Positions 45,098 to 56,864 are shown, numbered from the stretch's first letter. The stretch is DNA of 64,000 bases from Albifimbria verrucaria (GCA_020081605.1 JAHREC010000049.1:558001-622000); one strand, 5' to 3'. Notes: a model not told the origin generated them from the letters alone. Translations and numbers: made by a program.

Positions 45098-45430
45098 GAA
45101 TTTATAAATTATTTAAAAATAATAATAAATAAATTTATTTCAGATAATAAAAATAGATAAAAATATAAATAATAAATAATAATAATAAAGAATAATAGAT
45201 TTATAATAATAAGGAATAATAAATTATTTTATTATTTTATTATATACTATAAGGATAGAGTTTTTCTCTCCTATAGAGAGTATTTAATATATATATATAT
45301 ATATTATAAATAGATATTTATTATAGGGATATATATATAGAGATGCCTTTAGGTATAAATACAATAGAGATAATTTAAATTTTATATATTTAAACCGATC
45401 TATTTAGATTTATATAATATATTATATTAA
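45098..45430 (+). repeat. large repeat family, copy 2, right end
   Basis: Matches 26,600-26,940, including the terminus beginning GGATAGAGTTTTTCTC (45,251) and the AGATGCCTTTAGG block. Copy 2 thus ends at about 45,430. Confidence 0.6.
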
Positions 45431-45563
45431 TGCTATAAAAAGTTATTAATTATAAAAAGCCTAAGGAATATACATAAACTATTTAAAATATAATAATAAT
45501 TTATAAATGATTTAATAATATAATATATTTATTAAATATAAATATCTATTAAAAAAGATTTAT

Positions 45564-45775
45564 TATTATAAAATAAATTACTTTATTTTATAATATAGAG
45601 TATTTAATCTATAGAGTAGATTATATAATCTTAATATTCTCCTAGAGCTAGCTTAAAAGCTTATAAATAAAGCCTTAAGCCTATAAGCTTTAGTCTTAAA
45701 AATAAAAATAGTTATCTTAGAATATATTTTCTACTATATCCGCTTAACTCTCTCTTTATAGCAAATGCTATAATA
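45564..45775 (-). repeat. solo LTR of the Gypsy family, inverted, with TSD
   Basis: 212 bp, the reverse complement of the LTRs at 1,557, 3,450 and 10,714, ending GCTATAATA on the plus strand. Flanks are TTTAT (45,559-45,563) and CTTAT (45,776-45,780), a 5-bp duplication differing by one C/T, as expected if one copy was hit by C-to-T mutation after insertion. Confidence 0.75.
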
Positions 45776-46199
45776 CTTATACTCTTTTTATTTTTAAATT
45801 TTTAAGAGCTTTTATATATTTAAAAGCTATAAGCTTATATTTCAAGCTATTCTTTAATATATTTATTATTAAGGTAATTATATCTTTAAAATAACCTTTC
45901 TTTTATATAATATATAGGTTTAATTATATTAAAAACTTAGCTTTATTTTTTTATGTTAGATATAAATTTAATATCAATAATAATTAATTAATTATAGAAG
46001 AATAAGCTACTTAGCTTAATATAAAACTATAAAAGAATATTAATAAAATAAATATTAAGTTATTATGATTTTATATAATAATAATTTTTAAAAACTATAT
46101 TAAATTTCTTTATATTTATAATTATATATTATTTTAATATTATATAAAATAATTTTAAAATAAATATTATTATATTTTTAAAATATTAATATTAATTAA

Positions 46200-48187
46200 T
46201 ATAATAAATAAAAATCTTATATTTTTAAGGCTAAATTTATATTTTTAAGGTATATTATTTAATTATTATTAATTATTAAAAATTCTTTATAAATCCAATA
46301 AAATATTATTCAAAGATTCCTTTTAAATAATTATTAATAAGCTTATTTTATATGATAAAAAATATTTTAAAATTAGGATTTTATATAATTTTATTAATAA
46401 AAAGATTTTTAATTATTTTCAAGAAAAATTCTTTATAATAAAAAGAATATTCTTATTATTATATTAATAATAAGGAATATTTAGAATATTTTATAGAATA
46501 GAATTTATATTTATAGCCTTTAATATATTAAGATTATAATTAATAATAATACTTTTTAAAAGCTTAATATTAAACCCTTTTAATATTATTATTATTTAAA
46601 TAATAATTTATATATAATATATTTTAATCTTTTTATTTATAAATATTATAATAACTTAAAGGGTTTTTTTATAAATATTATATAAGAAATATTAAATATT
46701 AATATTTTATAATAATTAATTTTATATATATTATTAAAGAATTATATATTAAATTTTTTTATAATAACTAAATCCTGATTATTAATATAATAAAAAAATT
46801 TAATTTTTATAATAAATAGCTTATAAAATTAAATTTCTTTATTATTTTTAAATTATTAAAATAAATTAAAAACAAGTGATAGATGCACTATAGTGTTTTA
46901 TTAGGTGCACTGTAATTGCTAGGTGCACTATAAATTTCACTAATAAAACACCTTTACTAGCTATTTTAGGAAAGGAGGAAATTAACCCCTATAAGTAGAT
47001 AGATATTTAAAAAATCAATATAAAATCCAATAAAATAGCTATTAAAAGAAGAAAAATTAAATACTATAATATTTCTAATAAATATATTATAAAGGATTTT
47101 AATCTTACTTTTTATAGTTTTATTAGAGATTTATAATAGATTAAAATAGATAAATACTTATAATCTTATTAAAGTATTTCTTTTCTATATTTTTTAAAGC
47201 TTATTTAAAATAAAAGAATAAATATATAAAATATCTAGGAAACTATATAAATAGGTTTTATATAATAAATTATATTATTATTATTTTTATTTATCTTTTA
47301 TAAATTTATTTATATTATTAATGTTTTTTTATATATAGTATATCTTTAATACCTATTAGAATTACCCTATAGTTATAGTGCACCTAGTAAAAATAGTATA
47401 TTTAATAAAACACTATAGTGCACCTATCACTTCTCAATCAAAAATATTATATAAATATTTAATTAATTAATTATTTTAAATAATAATATTATAAAAAGTT
47501 TATAATATTAATTATAATAATATTATAAATATCTTTATGATTTTTATATATAAATATTATAATATTTAGCTTAAACTAAGGTTAATTTTTACTAATTAAA
47601 GAATATTTTATTATTTTTTTATAATTCTTCTTTTATAATATTTTATATATACTATAAATATAGTTAGATTATAATTATATATATTTATAATATTTAAATT
47701 AATTTATTATATAATTTATTATTTTCAATATAATTAATAAATAAGATTTATAAAAAGTAATTAATATATTATACTAAGGTTTTTTATATTTTAATATGTA
47801 TATAATTAATAATAATAAATTATTTAAATTTTTAAAGCTTTTACATTTTTAGAAAATAATTAATTTTTATTATAATAAATAATAATATACTATAGATTTA
47901 TTATATTTAGTTTTTTAATAATTTTACTTATAATATTAAATATTATATTATATAATAAAAAGTGTTAATTAAAAATAATCTTTATTATAAGGATATTATA
48001 TAGATTAAATTATTATTATAGAGAAATTAATAATAATAAAGAAAAGAAGTTATTATTATTAAATAATATATTATATATTAAGTTATATTTTTTAGTATTA
48101 TCTCTATAAAAATCTTAATATTATTTATAAATAATATATTATATTATAAAAATAGTAGGTAAATATTAAATTATAGTGGGTATAGAT
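46200..48187 (-). mobile_element. TIR element family, copy 4 (inverted, interrupted)
   Basis: The right edge, read on the minus strand, is ATCTATACCCACTATAAT, the least mutated terminus of the family. Minus-strand sequence at 47,470-47,720 matches 1,930-2,150 of copy 1; 46,490-46,620 matches 44,490-44,640 of copy 3; 46,270-46,480 matches 39,000-39,240 of copy 2. MITE copy 2 is inserted in it at 46,874-47,432. The other end was not found, so the left boundary is approximate. The base pair beyond the terminus is TG rather than TA. Confidence 0.6.
46874..47432 (+). mobile_element. MITE-like element with GTGCAC termini, copy 2
   Basis: 559 bp, same orientation as 19,957-20,498. It carries an additional AATTGCTAGGTGCACTAT segment between the two arms of the left subterminal hairpin, giving three GTGCAC-type motifs in 60 bp. 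The body includes AGGAAAGGAGGAAAT and a run resembling that of copy 1 nearly base for base. It is inserted in TIR element copy 4. Confidence 0.8.
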
Positions 48188-48209
48188 TGGATCCTTATTT
48201 ATAATAGAG

Positions 48210-48768
48210 AAGTGATAGGTGCACTATAGTGTTTTATTAGGTGCATTATTCTTACTAGGTGCACTATAACTATAGGGTAATTCTAGTAAGTATTTAAGAT
48301 TTATATATATATATAAAAGAATTAATAATATAAATAAATTAATAGTAAATAAATAAAAATATAATATAATAATCTGCTATATAAATACTATTTATATAGT
48401 TTCTTAGATATTTTATAAATTTATTTTTTATTTTAAATAAGCTTTAAAAAGATAAAGAAAATAAAATACTTTAAGAAAATTATAAGTATTTATTTAATTT
48501 AATATAATATAAATTCTAAATAAAACTATAAAAGTTAAAATTAAAATCTTATATAATATATTTATTATAAATCCTATAGTATTTAATTTTTTCTTTTTTA
48601 TAGCTATTTTATCAGATTTAATATTAAATTTCTAATTATTTATTTATTTATAGCTAGTAATTTCTTCCTTTCTTAAAATAGCTAGAAGGGGTGTTTTATT
48701 AGTGAAATTTATAGTACACCTAGTAATTATAGTATACCTAATAAAACACTATATTATACTTATTATTT
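48210..48768 (-). mobile_element. MITE-like element with GTGCAC termini, copy 3 (inverted)
   Basis: 559 bp, inverted with respect to copies 1 and 2 and only ~780 bp from copy 2. The left terminus (AAGTGATAGGTGCACTATAG) is intact, whereas the right terminus is mutated to TATTATACTTATTATTT, so RIP-like change has hit one end of this copy. GAG and CTC flank the two ends, extending the palindrome by three bases. Confidence 0.78.
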
Positions 48769-50270
48769 CTCTTATAATATTATATATAATTTATATTATT
48801 AAATAATAAAAAGTTATATAAATATAATAATACTTAGCTTTATTATTATAAATATTTATAATTTTTATATTATAAAAGTTTTTTAATTATTTAAATAATT
48901 ATTTAATTTTTTTTTATATATATATTTTTAAAATTTTTTTTTAATTATATTTATAATTTTAAATTAATTCTTTTTAAATTAATTAATTAATTTATTTAAT
49001 TTTTAATATTATTAATATATTTATTAAATTTATATATTTTATTTTATAAATATTTATTTATTATTTTATAATTTTAAAAATAAATTATAATTATTAAAAT
49101 TATAAATTAAATTCTATATTTAATTTACATTTTATAATTATTTAATATTTATATAATTTATATAAAATAATAAAATAATTATTAAATCTAAGAATTTCTT
49201 TTTTATATATTTTACATATTTTAAATTTATAAATAAACTTTTTTATTTTATAATATTAAATAATATATTAAATATTATAATTACTATTTTATATAATAAT
49301 TTATTTTATAATATATTAACCTTTTATTATATTTATTAATTATAAATATAATCCTTTTAATAATATTAATATTTTTAACTTAAATAATATAATATATAAT
49401 TTTAATTAAAATTTTAAAAAATTAATATATTATAATTTTTAATTTATATTTTATTAATTTTATATTTTATATATATTAAATTAATTATAATAATTCTTTA
49501 AATTATATTTAAAAGTATAATAATATTTCATATAAAGGAAATTTAATAATAATAAATTTATTTTTATTATTTATTATTTATTATTAATTATTTATTTATA
49601 TATATTAATTTATTTTAATTAATTAATTTATAATATAGTATATAATTAATATATAATTATATCTTAAAAATAAAAGGCTAAATAAATAAAATATAATATA
49701 TTTATCTATTTATATAAAATACTTTATTAATATTTATTTTAAAATTATTTAATTAATTAATTAATTTAATAATTTAATAATTATATATATAAATAATATA
49801 ATAATATAATAATATTAAAATTCCTATATTTATTATTAATTATTTTATAAATTTAAATAAAGTAATTTAAATATATAAAATTTAAAAAACTTCTATTATA
49901 TTTATAATTAGAGAGACTTTTATATATATATCTCCTATAATATATTTATATATTAATATTTTAAAAAATATAAATAAACTATAAATCTAAGTTTTATAGC
50001 TTAAATTCTCTAAAATATAATTTAAATATTATATTTAAAATAATATATTAAAATTATTAATCTCTGGGAATATATTAAGTTAATATAAATATAAATATAT
50101 ATAGTTTAAATAATTAAAATAGGCTATACTAAATATATTTATCTTATTATATTAATATTAAATTCACTTTATATTAATTAACCTATATAAATACCCTTAA
50201 AAGAGAGTTAAAAGTTAGATAATTTAATAAAGTATTATCCCTTTAACTATGTAGTTTAATAGCTACTATC

Positions 50271-52500
50271 AGGGTCAATCAGATCGGCAGGATCCATCGG
50301 ACCAACATATCGATAGATATATGCATGGTTCCTCAGTACATATATAATGTAGGCGATGTTAATAGAACTCAGATAGAAAAGGGCTTGACCTGTTTGGCAT
50401 GCCGAACGGACCCAAAGTGGAAAACGCTGGTTATCTTAAATAGCTGAATATATTTCTTGAAACCTTGCTCTGCCTACGGTTCCCTTGTAGGGTTGCATTA
50501 TGCCTTCTACGTCTCCTACGAGTTTCAAGAAAGGGACGCAGCAAGCATCCTCAGCAGCTGAACTTCCAATGTATGTGCCAGAGGCAAGGGAGCCTACTCT
50601 ATACTGATGCAGTAGGATAGCTAATATAGCGGAAGCCGCCGGCGATGTATGAAGAAGGACGTTGCTCCTCGCTGCTAGGACTCTTCAGGGACTACTCTAA
50701 TCACTATTGCACCCTAAATTCTCTTTACTCCGCTACAGCAGGGGTCGCGCACTGACAGTAAGCCACGGTTAATATTTGTTTTCATGTTCGTGGAGTAATT
50801 ACCTATCAGATAAGTATCCCTCTCAGCCAAGAAAATCAAGGACACGATATATAAAAACCTTTTATCTATTCTATCTACTAAAACCAGGTCATGTCTTATG
50901 ACGAACAGTGAAATCTGTAGCATTCATTATTAACGCTTGTTTAATTCAATACTAAATGCCTAACTCCAGCTACAATTTATTTCGAGCTTGATAAACGATT
51001 TCGCTGACACCGCTGTCGACAAACAATTGATGCTATCTTGTCAACGACGCACCTGATGAAAACTGCCTGCTCAGAAAAGAATGACCAGACTTAAAAGACC
51101 CCAGCCGACACATGGATTCCGTCTAGAGCAACACGTCTATTTGAGTGTACTGACAGCTGGAAAAGACGTGTTAGTATGAGACAACGGCATCGCCAAGGTT
51201 GAGGATTAATCAACATACCGACTCGTGCCTCCCACGAGCGAAGAGGGTTCGGCTCTCGGGGTCGTGTAGAATTGGTTTTCCAAGAGGCAAAGCGTGACTT
51301 TAGGCCCCTGGATGAGATTTTCTCATCTGTAACTTGGTCAGCCGTGTGAGAGATAGAGAATAGTATCATTAAGTGGAGCGCAAGTACATTTTATGTTCGT
51401 TGGAGACTCGACCGACAATGTGATCTCAGAGTCTGAAGGATAGCTGTAAAGCTTGTTTTGGAGCTTGCTTGACAGCTCGGATGAAGTGCTAGTTCGGGAC
51501 ATGATATTGTATATTGAACAAGATCGAGAAGTTCACTATTGATGGGTTTTCAAAGCTCAATGAAGACAAGGCAGGCCGAGCGGATGAAGTCTGACTGAAT
51601 GATTTGATTGATTGTGTATTTACATAGCAACAATGGGATAACATCGTCCTATATATATATACATAAGATATCTTGACATGGCCTTGAGTTAGTATGAAGC
51701 CGAGCTCGAAAGGTGAGGCTCGGTGTTCGGCTCGACTGGGGCTGGGTGATGACTCAAAAGGCATATGACACCATATACCACAAGAGGCTAACTCAACATC
51801 AGGCTCAGCGACAGGCTTAAGCTTGGTCTTGACGCCCTTACGATGATTGTGGCGTCTAAGCCGGTGACAAAGCTGAACGCTGCTGGCGGAGAAGGTGAGG
51901 GTCGGAGTCAGACCGAAGCCGAAGCCGATGGCTGACAGGCAGGGCGACGAAGAGCCTCATGCGTAACATTATAGTGGTGGAGAAGGTGCAAGAGTGAGCC
52001 GAGCTCTCGGTTTCAAAGAGGATTCAGTATTCACGATTGGTGAACCGTGGTATAATTCAAGCCGAGATGGGCATTTAAGAGCCGACATGTACAGCGTGGG
52101 TGCTGGGGACCCGAAGCCGACCCCGAAGCCGAAGCCGCGCGCTAAAGAGTCTCGGTTCAAAGTTGGCTCTCGGCTTGACTTACCCTGCCCGAGGGAGCAC
52201 CACAGTACTAAGTACTCTAACATCACAAATGCTTACGCCAGGCTCAGGACGTTGTTTGCCCATTGACGTGTTCCACAGAATTACCTTACTTTCCACACAT
52301 GTACGTACCCGCATGGACGGCCAGTCAAATAAGACCGCGTGGATGGCCAACCACATGTGTAATGCAGCAATGAGCTGGCGCACGAAAAGAAGAACAAAAA
52401 TGGAAAAGAAGTCTCACTTGTCAGCTCATGCGTAACGAGATGGAGATGGCCCAACAGCCCAGTACCAAGAAAGCCGCGGCTCCGGTAGGCATCCTGAGAT
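50271..52500. other. gene-free GC-side flank of the AT block
   Basis: Composition changes from almost pure A/T to ordinary GC content within a few tens of bases at about 50,265-50,290. Only short, mutually overlapping reading frames on both strands occur; none has a recognisable domain, intron pattern or codon bias. I see no gene here. A GCCGAA-rich patch at 51,660-52,180 is listed separately. Confidence 0.6.
51660..52180. repeat. GCCGAA/GCTCGG-rich low-complexity patch
   Basis: Recurring GAAGCCGAAGCCGA-type hexamer arrays (51,912-51,930 and 52,110-52,140) and scattered CCGAGCTC, GGCTCGG and CTCGGTTTCAAAG/CTCGGTTCAAAG pairs in both orientations. It could be an old, non-RIPed repeat fragment or simple low-complexity DNA. 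No termini or protein were identified. Confidence 0.4.
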
Positions 52501-52506
52501 GGTAAA

Positions 52507-52560
52507 AATGGTACCGTATTTGGGTACCTACCTCAGTAGGTACTAAGGTAGGGAGGTACT
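52507..52560. repeat. GTACCTAC...GTAGGTAC inverted repeat
   Basis: Two 8-bp arms separated by 4 bp (GTACCTAC-CTCA-GTAGGTAC), with further GGTAC/GGTAGG copies on either side. It lies upstream of the 53,573 gene. Similar ACCTACC/GGTAGGT motifs recur in other intergenic parts of the GC side. Confidence 0.5.
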
Positions 52561-53089
52561 GATCCAGCACGGTTGTGCCCATGGCTTGGTTTCACCAGCT
52601 TAATTGTACAATACAAGTTACGCGCACACACACAAGGCGACGGACGCACAAGGGTGGATGCACATCTTCCCGGAAACCACATGGTTCGGCATTTCTGGCC
52701 CATGTCATTGACGATTTTGGTTGAGTCGCATTCGTCATCCATAAGGCGGGTTAAGAAGAGAGGAGGGAAAGAAACAAGAAAATTTTTTAGCATGCCCATT
52801 ATTGCGGATGCTGTTTGTCGCTCCCCAGGATGCGTCTAAGTACCCGCCCACGCGCCCCAGCTTTGGGCTAGGTAAGGCACAGAAACCCACACGGCCCAAT
52901 GAGCAGCGGTTGGTCCCTGGCAAGGCTTGCAAGGCTTCTTCCTGTGCCTGGCGATCCCTGAGCCTCCATCCCACAAGCGGTAACGCGGTGACTGTGCGGC
53001 CCCTGCCCATGCATCCTTGCGCTCCGCCACCACTCGGCCAGCCAGTGAAGAGTACCTTCAGCTAAGGTAGCTTTAGGGCATGGTCATGG

Positions 53090-53572
53090 TCACAGTCGCC
53101 CGGACGGCCCCATCCTCCTCCTCCTCCTCCACCTCCCTCTACTTCTTCTGACATCTCGCTCTCCACCCGAGAACGGTTATCTCTTCCTCCTCAAGTCCGC
53201 TCCCCACGGCTTGTGTCCATTCTTTCAGTTCAGTCGCTTCTGTTCAGCAACACGCTTCGCGCCTCCTTTGCGACCCGTGGCAGGCCACTCTTTCCCTGCA
53301 ACGCTCCCTCAGTCAAGTCACCCAACAACACGCCAGAATCATCCGTCGTTCTCTAGCCAGCCAGCCAGCAGCCGGACTCCGTTCACGCACAAGCACGCAA
53401 ACACTCTTTTCTCCAATCGCTGCGCTTGCGCACTCGAAATCACCACAGGAACTCTCGCTGCTGCTTTTTTGCTGCCGCCATCACCATTCTTTAACCAACA
53501 CAGACAAGCAAGTTGGACTTGAAGTCCTTCCTTTCACTTAGTCATTCTTTTGGACCACAAAGAAACGCAATC
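53090..53572 (+). promoter_or_regulatory. pyrimidine-rich promoter/5' UTR of the GPI-protein gene
   Basis: Long CT-rich runs (CCTCCTCCTCCTCC near 53,112; CTACTTCTTCTGAC near 53,140; CTCTTCCTCCTCAAG near 53,181) precede the coding region, as is usual for well-expressed fungal genes lacking a strong TATA box. The start ATG at 53,573 sits in a CGCAATCATG context. An in-frame ATG at 53,513 is rejected because a good signal peptide begins only at 53,573. Confidence 0.5.
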
Positions 53573-54808
53573 ATGCATACCCCCAGTGTCTTCTCCATCC
53601 TCGGTCTGGTTACCGGCGCAGTCGCCAAGGGAGTCTGGACTACCCCCACGACAAATACTCGTCTTCTGTCGGCGTCCTTGGCTGCAAGATCAACACCAAC
53701 CGCGTCGCTTACTGGCCCGGCTCCGTCGACTGCGACAACATCTGCGTCAAGCTTAGCTACCAAGGCCGCTCCGTTCATCTCTTGCGTATTGACCAGTCCG
53801 GTGGCGCCTACGACATAAGCTACGATGCCTGGGCCTACCTACAGACCGGCAAATCGGCCACCACCAAGCCCATCTCTGGTGGCTCCGTGGCCATGGAGTA
53901 TGAAGAGGTAGATGCCTCCGAATGCGCCGACCTCATTTACACCAAGGATTCCAAGCTGCCCCTTAGCGCTTCCAACAGCATGGGCTACGTGAGCAGCTGC
54001 CTGTCCCAACCCAACAGCTGGGTCGCCAAGAACCATGTCCTCTACAATATTTGCGACGCCATCTGCACACTTGGCTTCGACGAGGAATGCTCCTTGATCT
54101 CGCGACTAGCAACCAGCCCAGCTGCCCCCACACCCTCGGCTTGACCTCCAAGCTATCATCGGCGCCAGTCTACGATATTGAGTACACGTCTGGTAAGAAG
54201 GTGGAGGCAGGCTCCGGTAAGGAAGCCCCTACCGACGCCAAGGTCGAAGAGGTTCCCGAGGAGGTGACGACTGATGAATCATCTGTTGTCGAGGTTCCGG
54301 CTCCACAGACCTCTATTGAAGCTCCTGTTGAGACGAGCAGCGCCCCTGCATTTACCTCGGCCTCGAGCACAAGGGCCACTGGTGGCATCTTCCACCAGCT
54401 CACCAGCAGCGAAGCACCTGTGGAGCCGACTTCGACCCTATCCAACGTCATCGTGGTGCCTACATCGACGCTTGAACCAATTGCTGTCCCCAGCAGCCAG
54501 GAAGTTGTGAGCCTGGAGACATCGACCACTCCCGTTGCAATTTCGACGGTAACTGCGGCTTCATCAGCTCCCTCTCTCAACAACTCTACAGTGACGCTGT
54601 CCTCAGCATCAACCTACTTGGCCCCGACAAAGAGCCAGTCTCATACTACCTTCTCTGTGTCTACCTTTTCAGCGGGCCCAAGCACTACCCTCAGCAGCCC
54701 TCCAAGCCAAGAAACACCCCTCACAGTGCTGGGCGTCCTGCGGCCAGCGTGACGATCCTAGGTCTTGGCCTGAGTATCGTCATTGGTTCTTTGGGCAGTC
54801 TCCTCTAG
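53573..54808 (+). CDS. secreted cysteine-rich GPI-anchored protein (three apparent frameshifts)
   Basis: Predicted as a cell-surface protein of about 412 residues on one uninterrupted exon. Order: signal peptide (about 1-19, MHTPSVFSILGLVTGAVAKG); a conserved domain to about residue 200 with some nine cysteines (landmarks GVLGCKINTNRVAYWPGS, VDCDNICVKLSY, RIDQSGGAYDISYDAW, ASECADLIY); a long Ser/Thr/Pro/Val-rich stalk suited to O-glycosylation; and a hydrophobic tail (VTILGLGLSIVIGSLGSLL) typical of a GPI signal. The C-x-x-x-C / G-x-S-V / IDxSxGAYDIS layout resembles a double-psi beta-barrel (RlpA/expansin-like) fold; this is inference. No enzymatic function is assigned. The reading frame must change three times, each by one missing base: near 53,634, near 54,093 and at the CCCC run 54,717-54,720. 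With three bases added the length is a multiple of three. It is convergent with the aminopeptidase gene, 372 bp away. Confidence 0.8.
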
Positions 54809-55180
54809 ACCGGCTTCCAAATCAATCTGTTGAAACAGATATGCTTCAATGTATATATGTAGTGCCATTCTTTTTACGCTCTTATACCAGGCATGCGAAA
54901 AAAACCGCCCCTGCCATGAACATCTTGGATGAATTGAAAAACTTTATGAAGTCGTATCACGAACGCTTTCTGTGACTATATTCCAAACATACATGCAATT
55001 GGTGGATGAGTCCACTGTATTATTCGGGGAAGAGTGCAACTCAAGCTGTACCTACGATAGTTCCTGGATAGTGTCATTTCTTTAGGTACCTGGGTGAAGG
55101 GCACTACTGTACAAGGTTTGAAATCCCATAAGGCTTGAAGTATTTGTCAATTGTGTCCAATTCTCACATTTCCAACTTTA
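54809..55180. other. short convergent intergenic region
   Basis: Holds the 3' ends of two convergent genes. No further gene is seen. TATATGTA/ATACATGCAA-like elements and A-rich stretches may serve polyadenylation in either direction; no unique signal can be assigned. Confidence 0.5.
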
Positions 55181-56864
55181 TTAGATCGTGGTAGGGAATC
55201 GTTGATACGCTGGTTCCTTCTTTGGCTGACGCCCCTCAACCTCACGCTTCACTTCAGTGGTCTCCCGAGGAGGAAAGCCAGCGAACCCGCTACCACCGTA
55301 CGTCGCCACAGCGTGTGCAATACCTTTGGCCATAACCTCGAACGCAAACATGTTCAAGTTGGACACGTTGTCCCCAGCTTGGTGATAGTTGGGATCAAGG
55401 ATGATGCCAGCGGTTCCACCAAACTTGTCAACCCATTCCTGAGTCTTCACTTCATCGGCACCAGCGTCCAGACCGCCACAGGGCACACCAGACTCAAGAA
55501 ATGGACCATAATCACTACGGCCGTTAAACTCAGTGGCAGTGTGGTTCAAGCCCAAGGACTCATAGTAGTCCTCAAAGAAGTGCTCAGCCTCCGCAGAGCC
55601 GGCCGGGCCGACCTCGCCAAACTCACTGCCATCGCCGTCGTAGTGTCCAAGAATATAATTGGGTGACGCAATCATGTCGAAGTTGAGGTACAGGCGAATC
55701 TTGGACAGCTCTTCCTCAGTGAGAGTAGAGACGTAATAGGTCGAGCCAAGGAGACCGGCTTCTTCAGCAGTCCACCAGCCAAACTTGACCTGAGCCTTGG
55801 TTCGCCACTTGGCCAACTGGATGGCTGTTTCGAGAATGCCTACGGAGCCACTACCATCATCGTTGATTCCAGGACCGGCTGCGACGCTGTCGCTGTGGGC
55901 GCCCAAGAACAAGACGTTGTTCTCGTCGCCGTATTTCGAGGTGGCGATGACATTGGCACTGGGCAGATGGTTAGGATTCCTCAGCATGGCTGGTGCTGGC
56001 GGGGCAGACTGACCTGTGGACTTGTTCGATGACTGTCACGACGCTGAGCGAGGTTGTGAGGGTCGTATTCTTGCTCAAGGCAACTAGAGTCAAACCATCT
56101 GCCTGAGTAATTCCCCAGCGGCAACTACGTCCGGGTTGACACCGCCGTAGGTGCCTGAGACAACACCCGCATCCTCATTGTTCCAGAAGATGACGGCGGC
56201 AGCACCAGCAGTCTTGGCGAGAGCCGACTTGCTGGCGAAGCTGCAGGAGCCACGATGGATGAGCGCAACGCTGCCGGTCAAGTCCGTAGTATAGTCGGCC
56301 TTTGCACCACGGTCAGCCTCGATTGATCACTAGTACGGAGGCTGTCAATTAGGCCATGCAAACTTACCGCGTCACATCCCAGGTTAGGAACAGGAATGAG
56401 AGGGGCGTTGGTGACGGAACCGTTGGGGAGAACTCAACCACCTGGACTTCGTACTCAACCGCATTGACGGTGAAGGAGATTTCGCCAGACTGCTGCACCT
56501 CACCTTGCCAGGGTTGTACCTCGATATCGTAGTAGTCCCCAAGGCAGCAAGCTGGCTAGTGAGATACTCGACGGTAAGATTGTGTCCCAGGCTACCAGTG
56601 ACTCGGTTGCGACCGGGTGTGGAGTAAGCAATTGACTCCAATGCCTTACTATGCTTCAGGAGGTTCTCAGGTATGATGGAATCTCGCAGAGCTTCCTGGG
56701 GTGCATTTGTCAGTAACACAGACTATGCGACGGAGATTCACTGCCTTCTTCTCGGACGCACTTACATCCTTCACCAATGGCAGTCCGCAAGACCCATTGG
56801 TCGGAGCAGATGCCCCCAGGTGTGGCAAAGCCAACAGGGCTGCTACGCTCAGTGCGGTTTGCAT
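55181..56864 (-). CDS. secreted M28 leucine-type aminopeptidase with PA domain (three apparent frameshifts)
   Basis: Family M28A aminopeptidase (aminopeptidase Y / fungal Lap2 type), removing N-terminal residues from peptides outside the cell or in the vacuole. Exons: 56,864-56,766; 56,695-56,368; 56,299-56,014; 55,958-55,181; introns of 70, 68 and 55 nt are GT-AG, the last two with CTGAC and CTAAC branch sites. About 497 residues, the usual length. Signal peptide at 1-19 (ALSVAALLALPHLGASA), protease-associated domain near 115-225 (SVALIHRGSCSFASKS, GAAAVIFWNN), then the peptidase. Zinc and catalytic residues are all present: His in GAHSDS (~260), Asp in INDDGSG (~272), Glu-Glu in TAEEAG (~304-305), Asp in NFDMI (~333), His in YHQAGD (~431). 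Frame changes of one missing base lie at 56,537-56,540, 56,425-56,428 and 56,113-56,116, each in a run of four C/G. Exon sum plus three is divisible by three. Confidence 0.88.

Larger units (their letters stand above)
1..50270. other. RIP-degraded AT-rich heterochromatin-like block
   Basis: About 50 kb made almost entirely of A and T. CA and TG dinucleotides are nearly absent, while remaining C and G occur mainly as CC, CT, AG and GG; this is the footprint expected from C-to-T mutation at CpA on both strands (RIP). No open reading frame of useful length exists on either strand. The block consists of nested transposon relics, listed separately. Stretches where I could assign nothing beyond RIP-mutated AT-rich DNA are 1-1,089, 15,410-17,754, 17,890-19,956, 20,499-23,086, 26,941-33,340 and 48,769-50,270. 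Such blocks are known from fungal centromeres, subtelomeres and AT isochores; which applies here cannot be decided from sequence. Confidence 0.9.

Noticed and set aside
54170..54583. 137-codon frame antisense to the Ser/Thr-rich stalk
   Set aside because: Shadow of the repetitive stalk codons of the GPI-protein gene.
56300..56367. alternative acceptor for aminopeptidase intron 2 (after TCGAG)
   Set aside because: It would insert four residues not expected in the family, whereas the CAAAG acceptor has a CTGAC branch site 12 nt upstream and gives the usual DAADY sequence.
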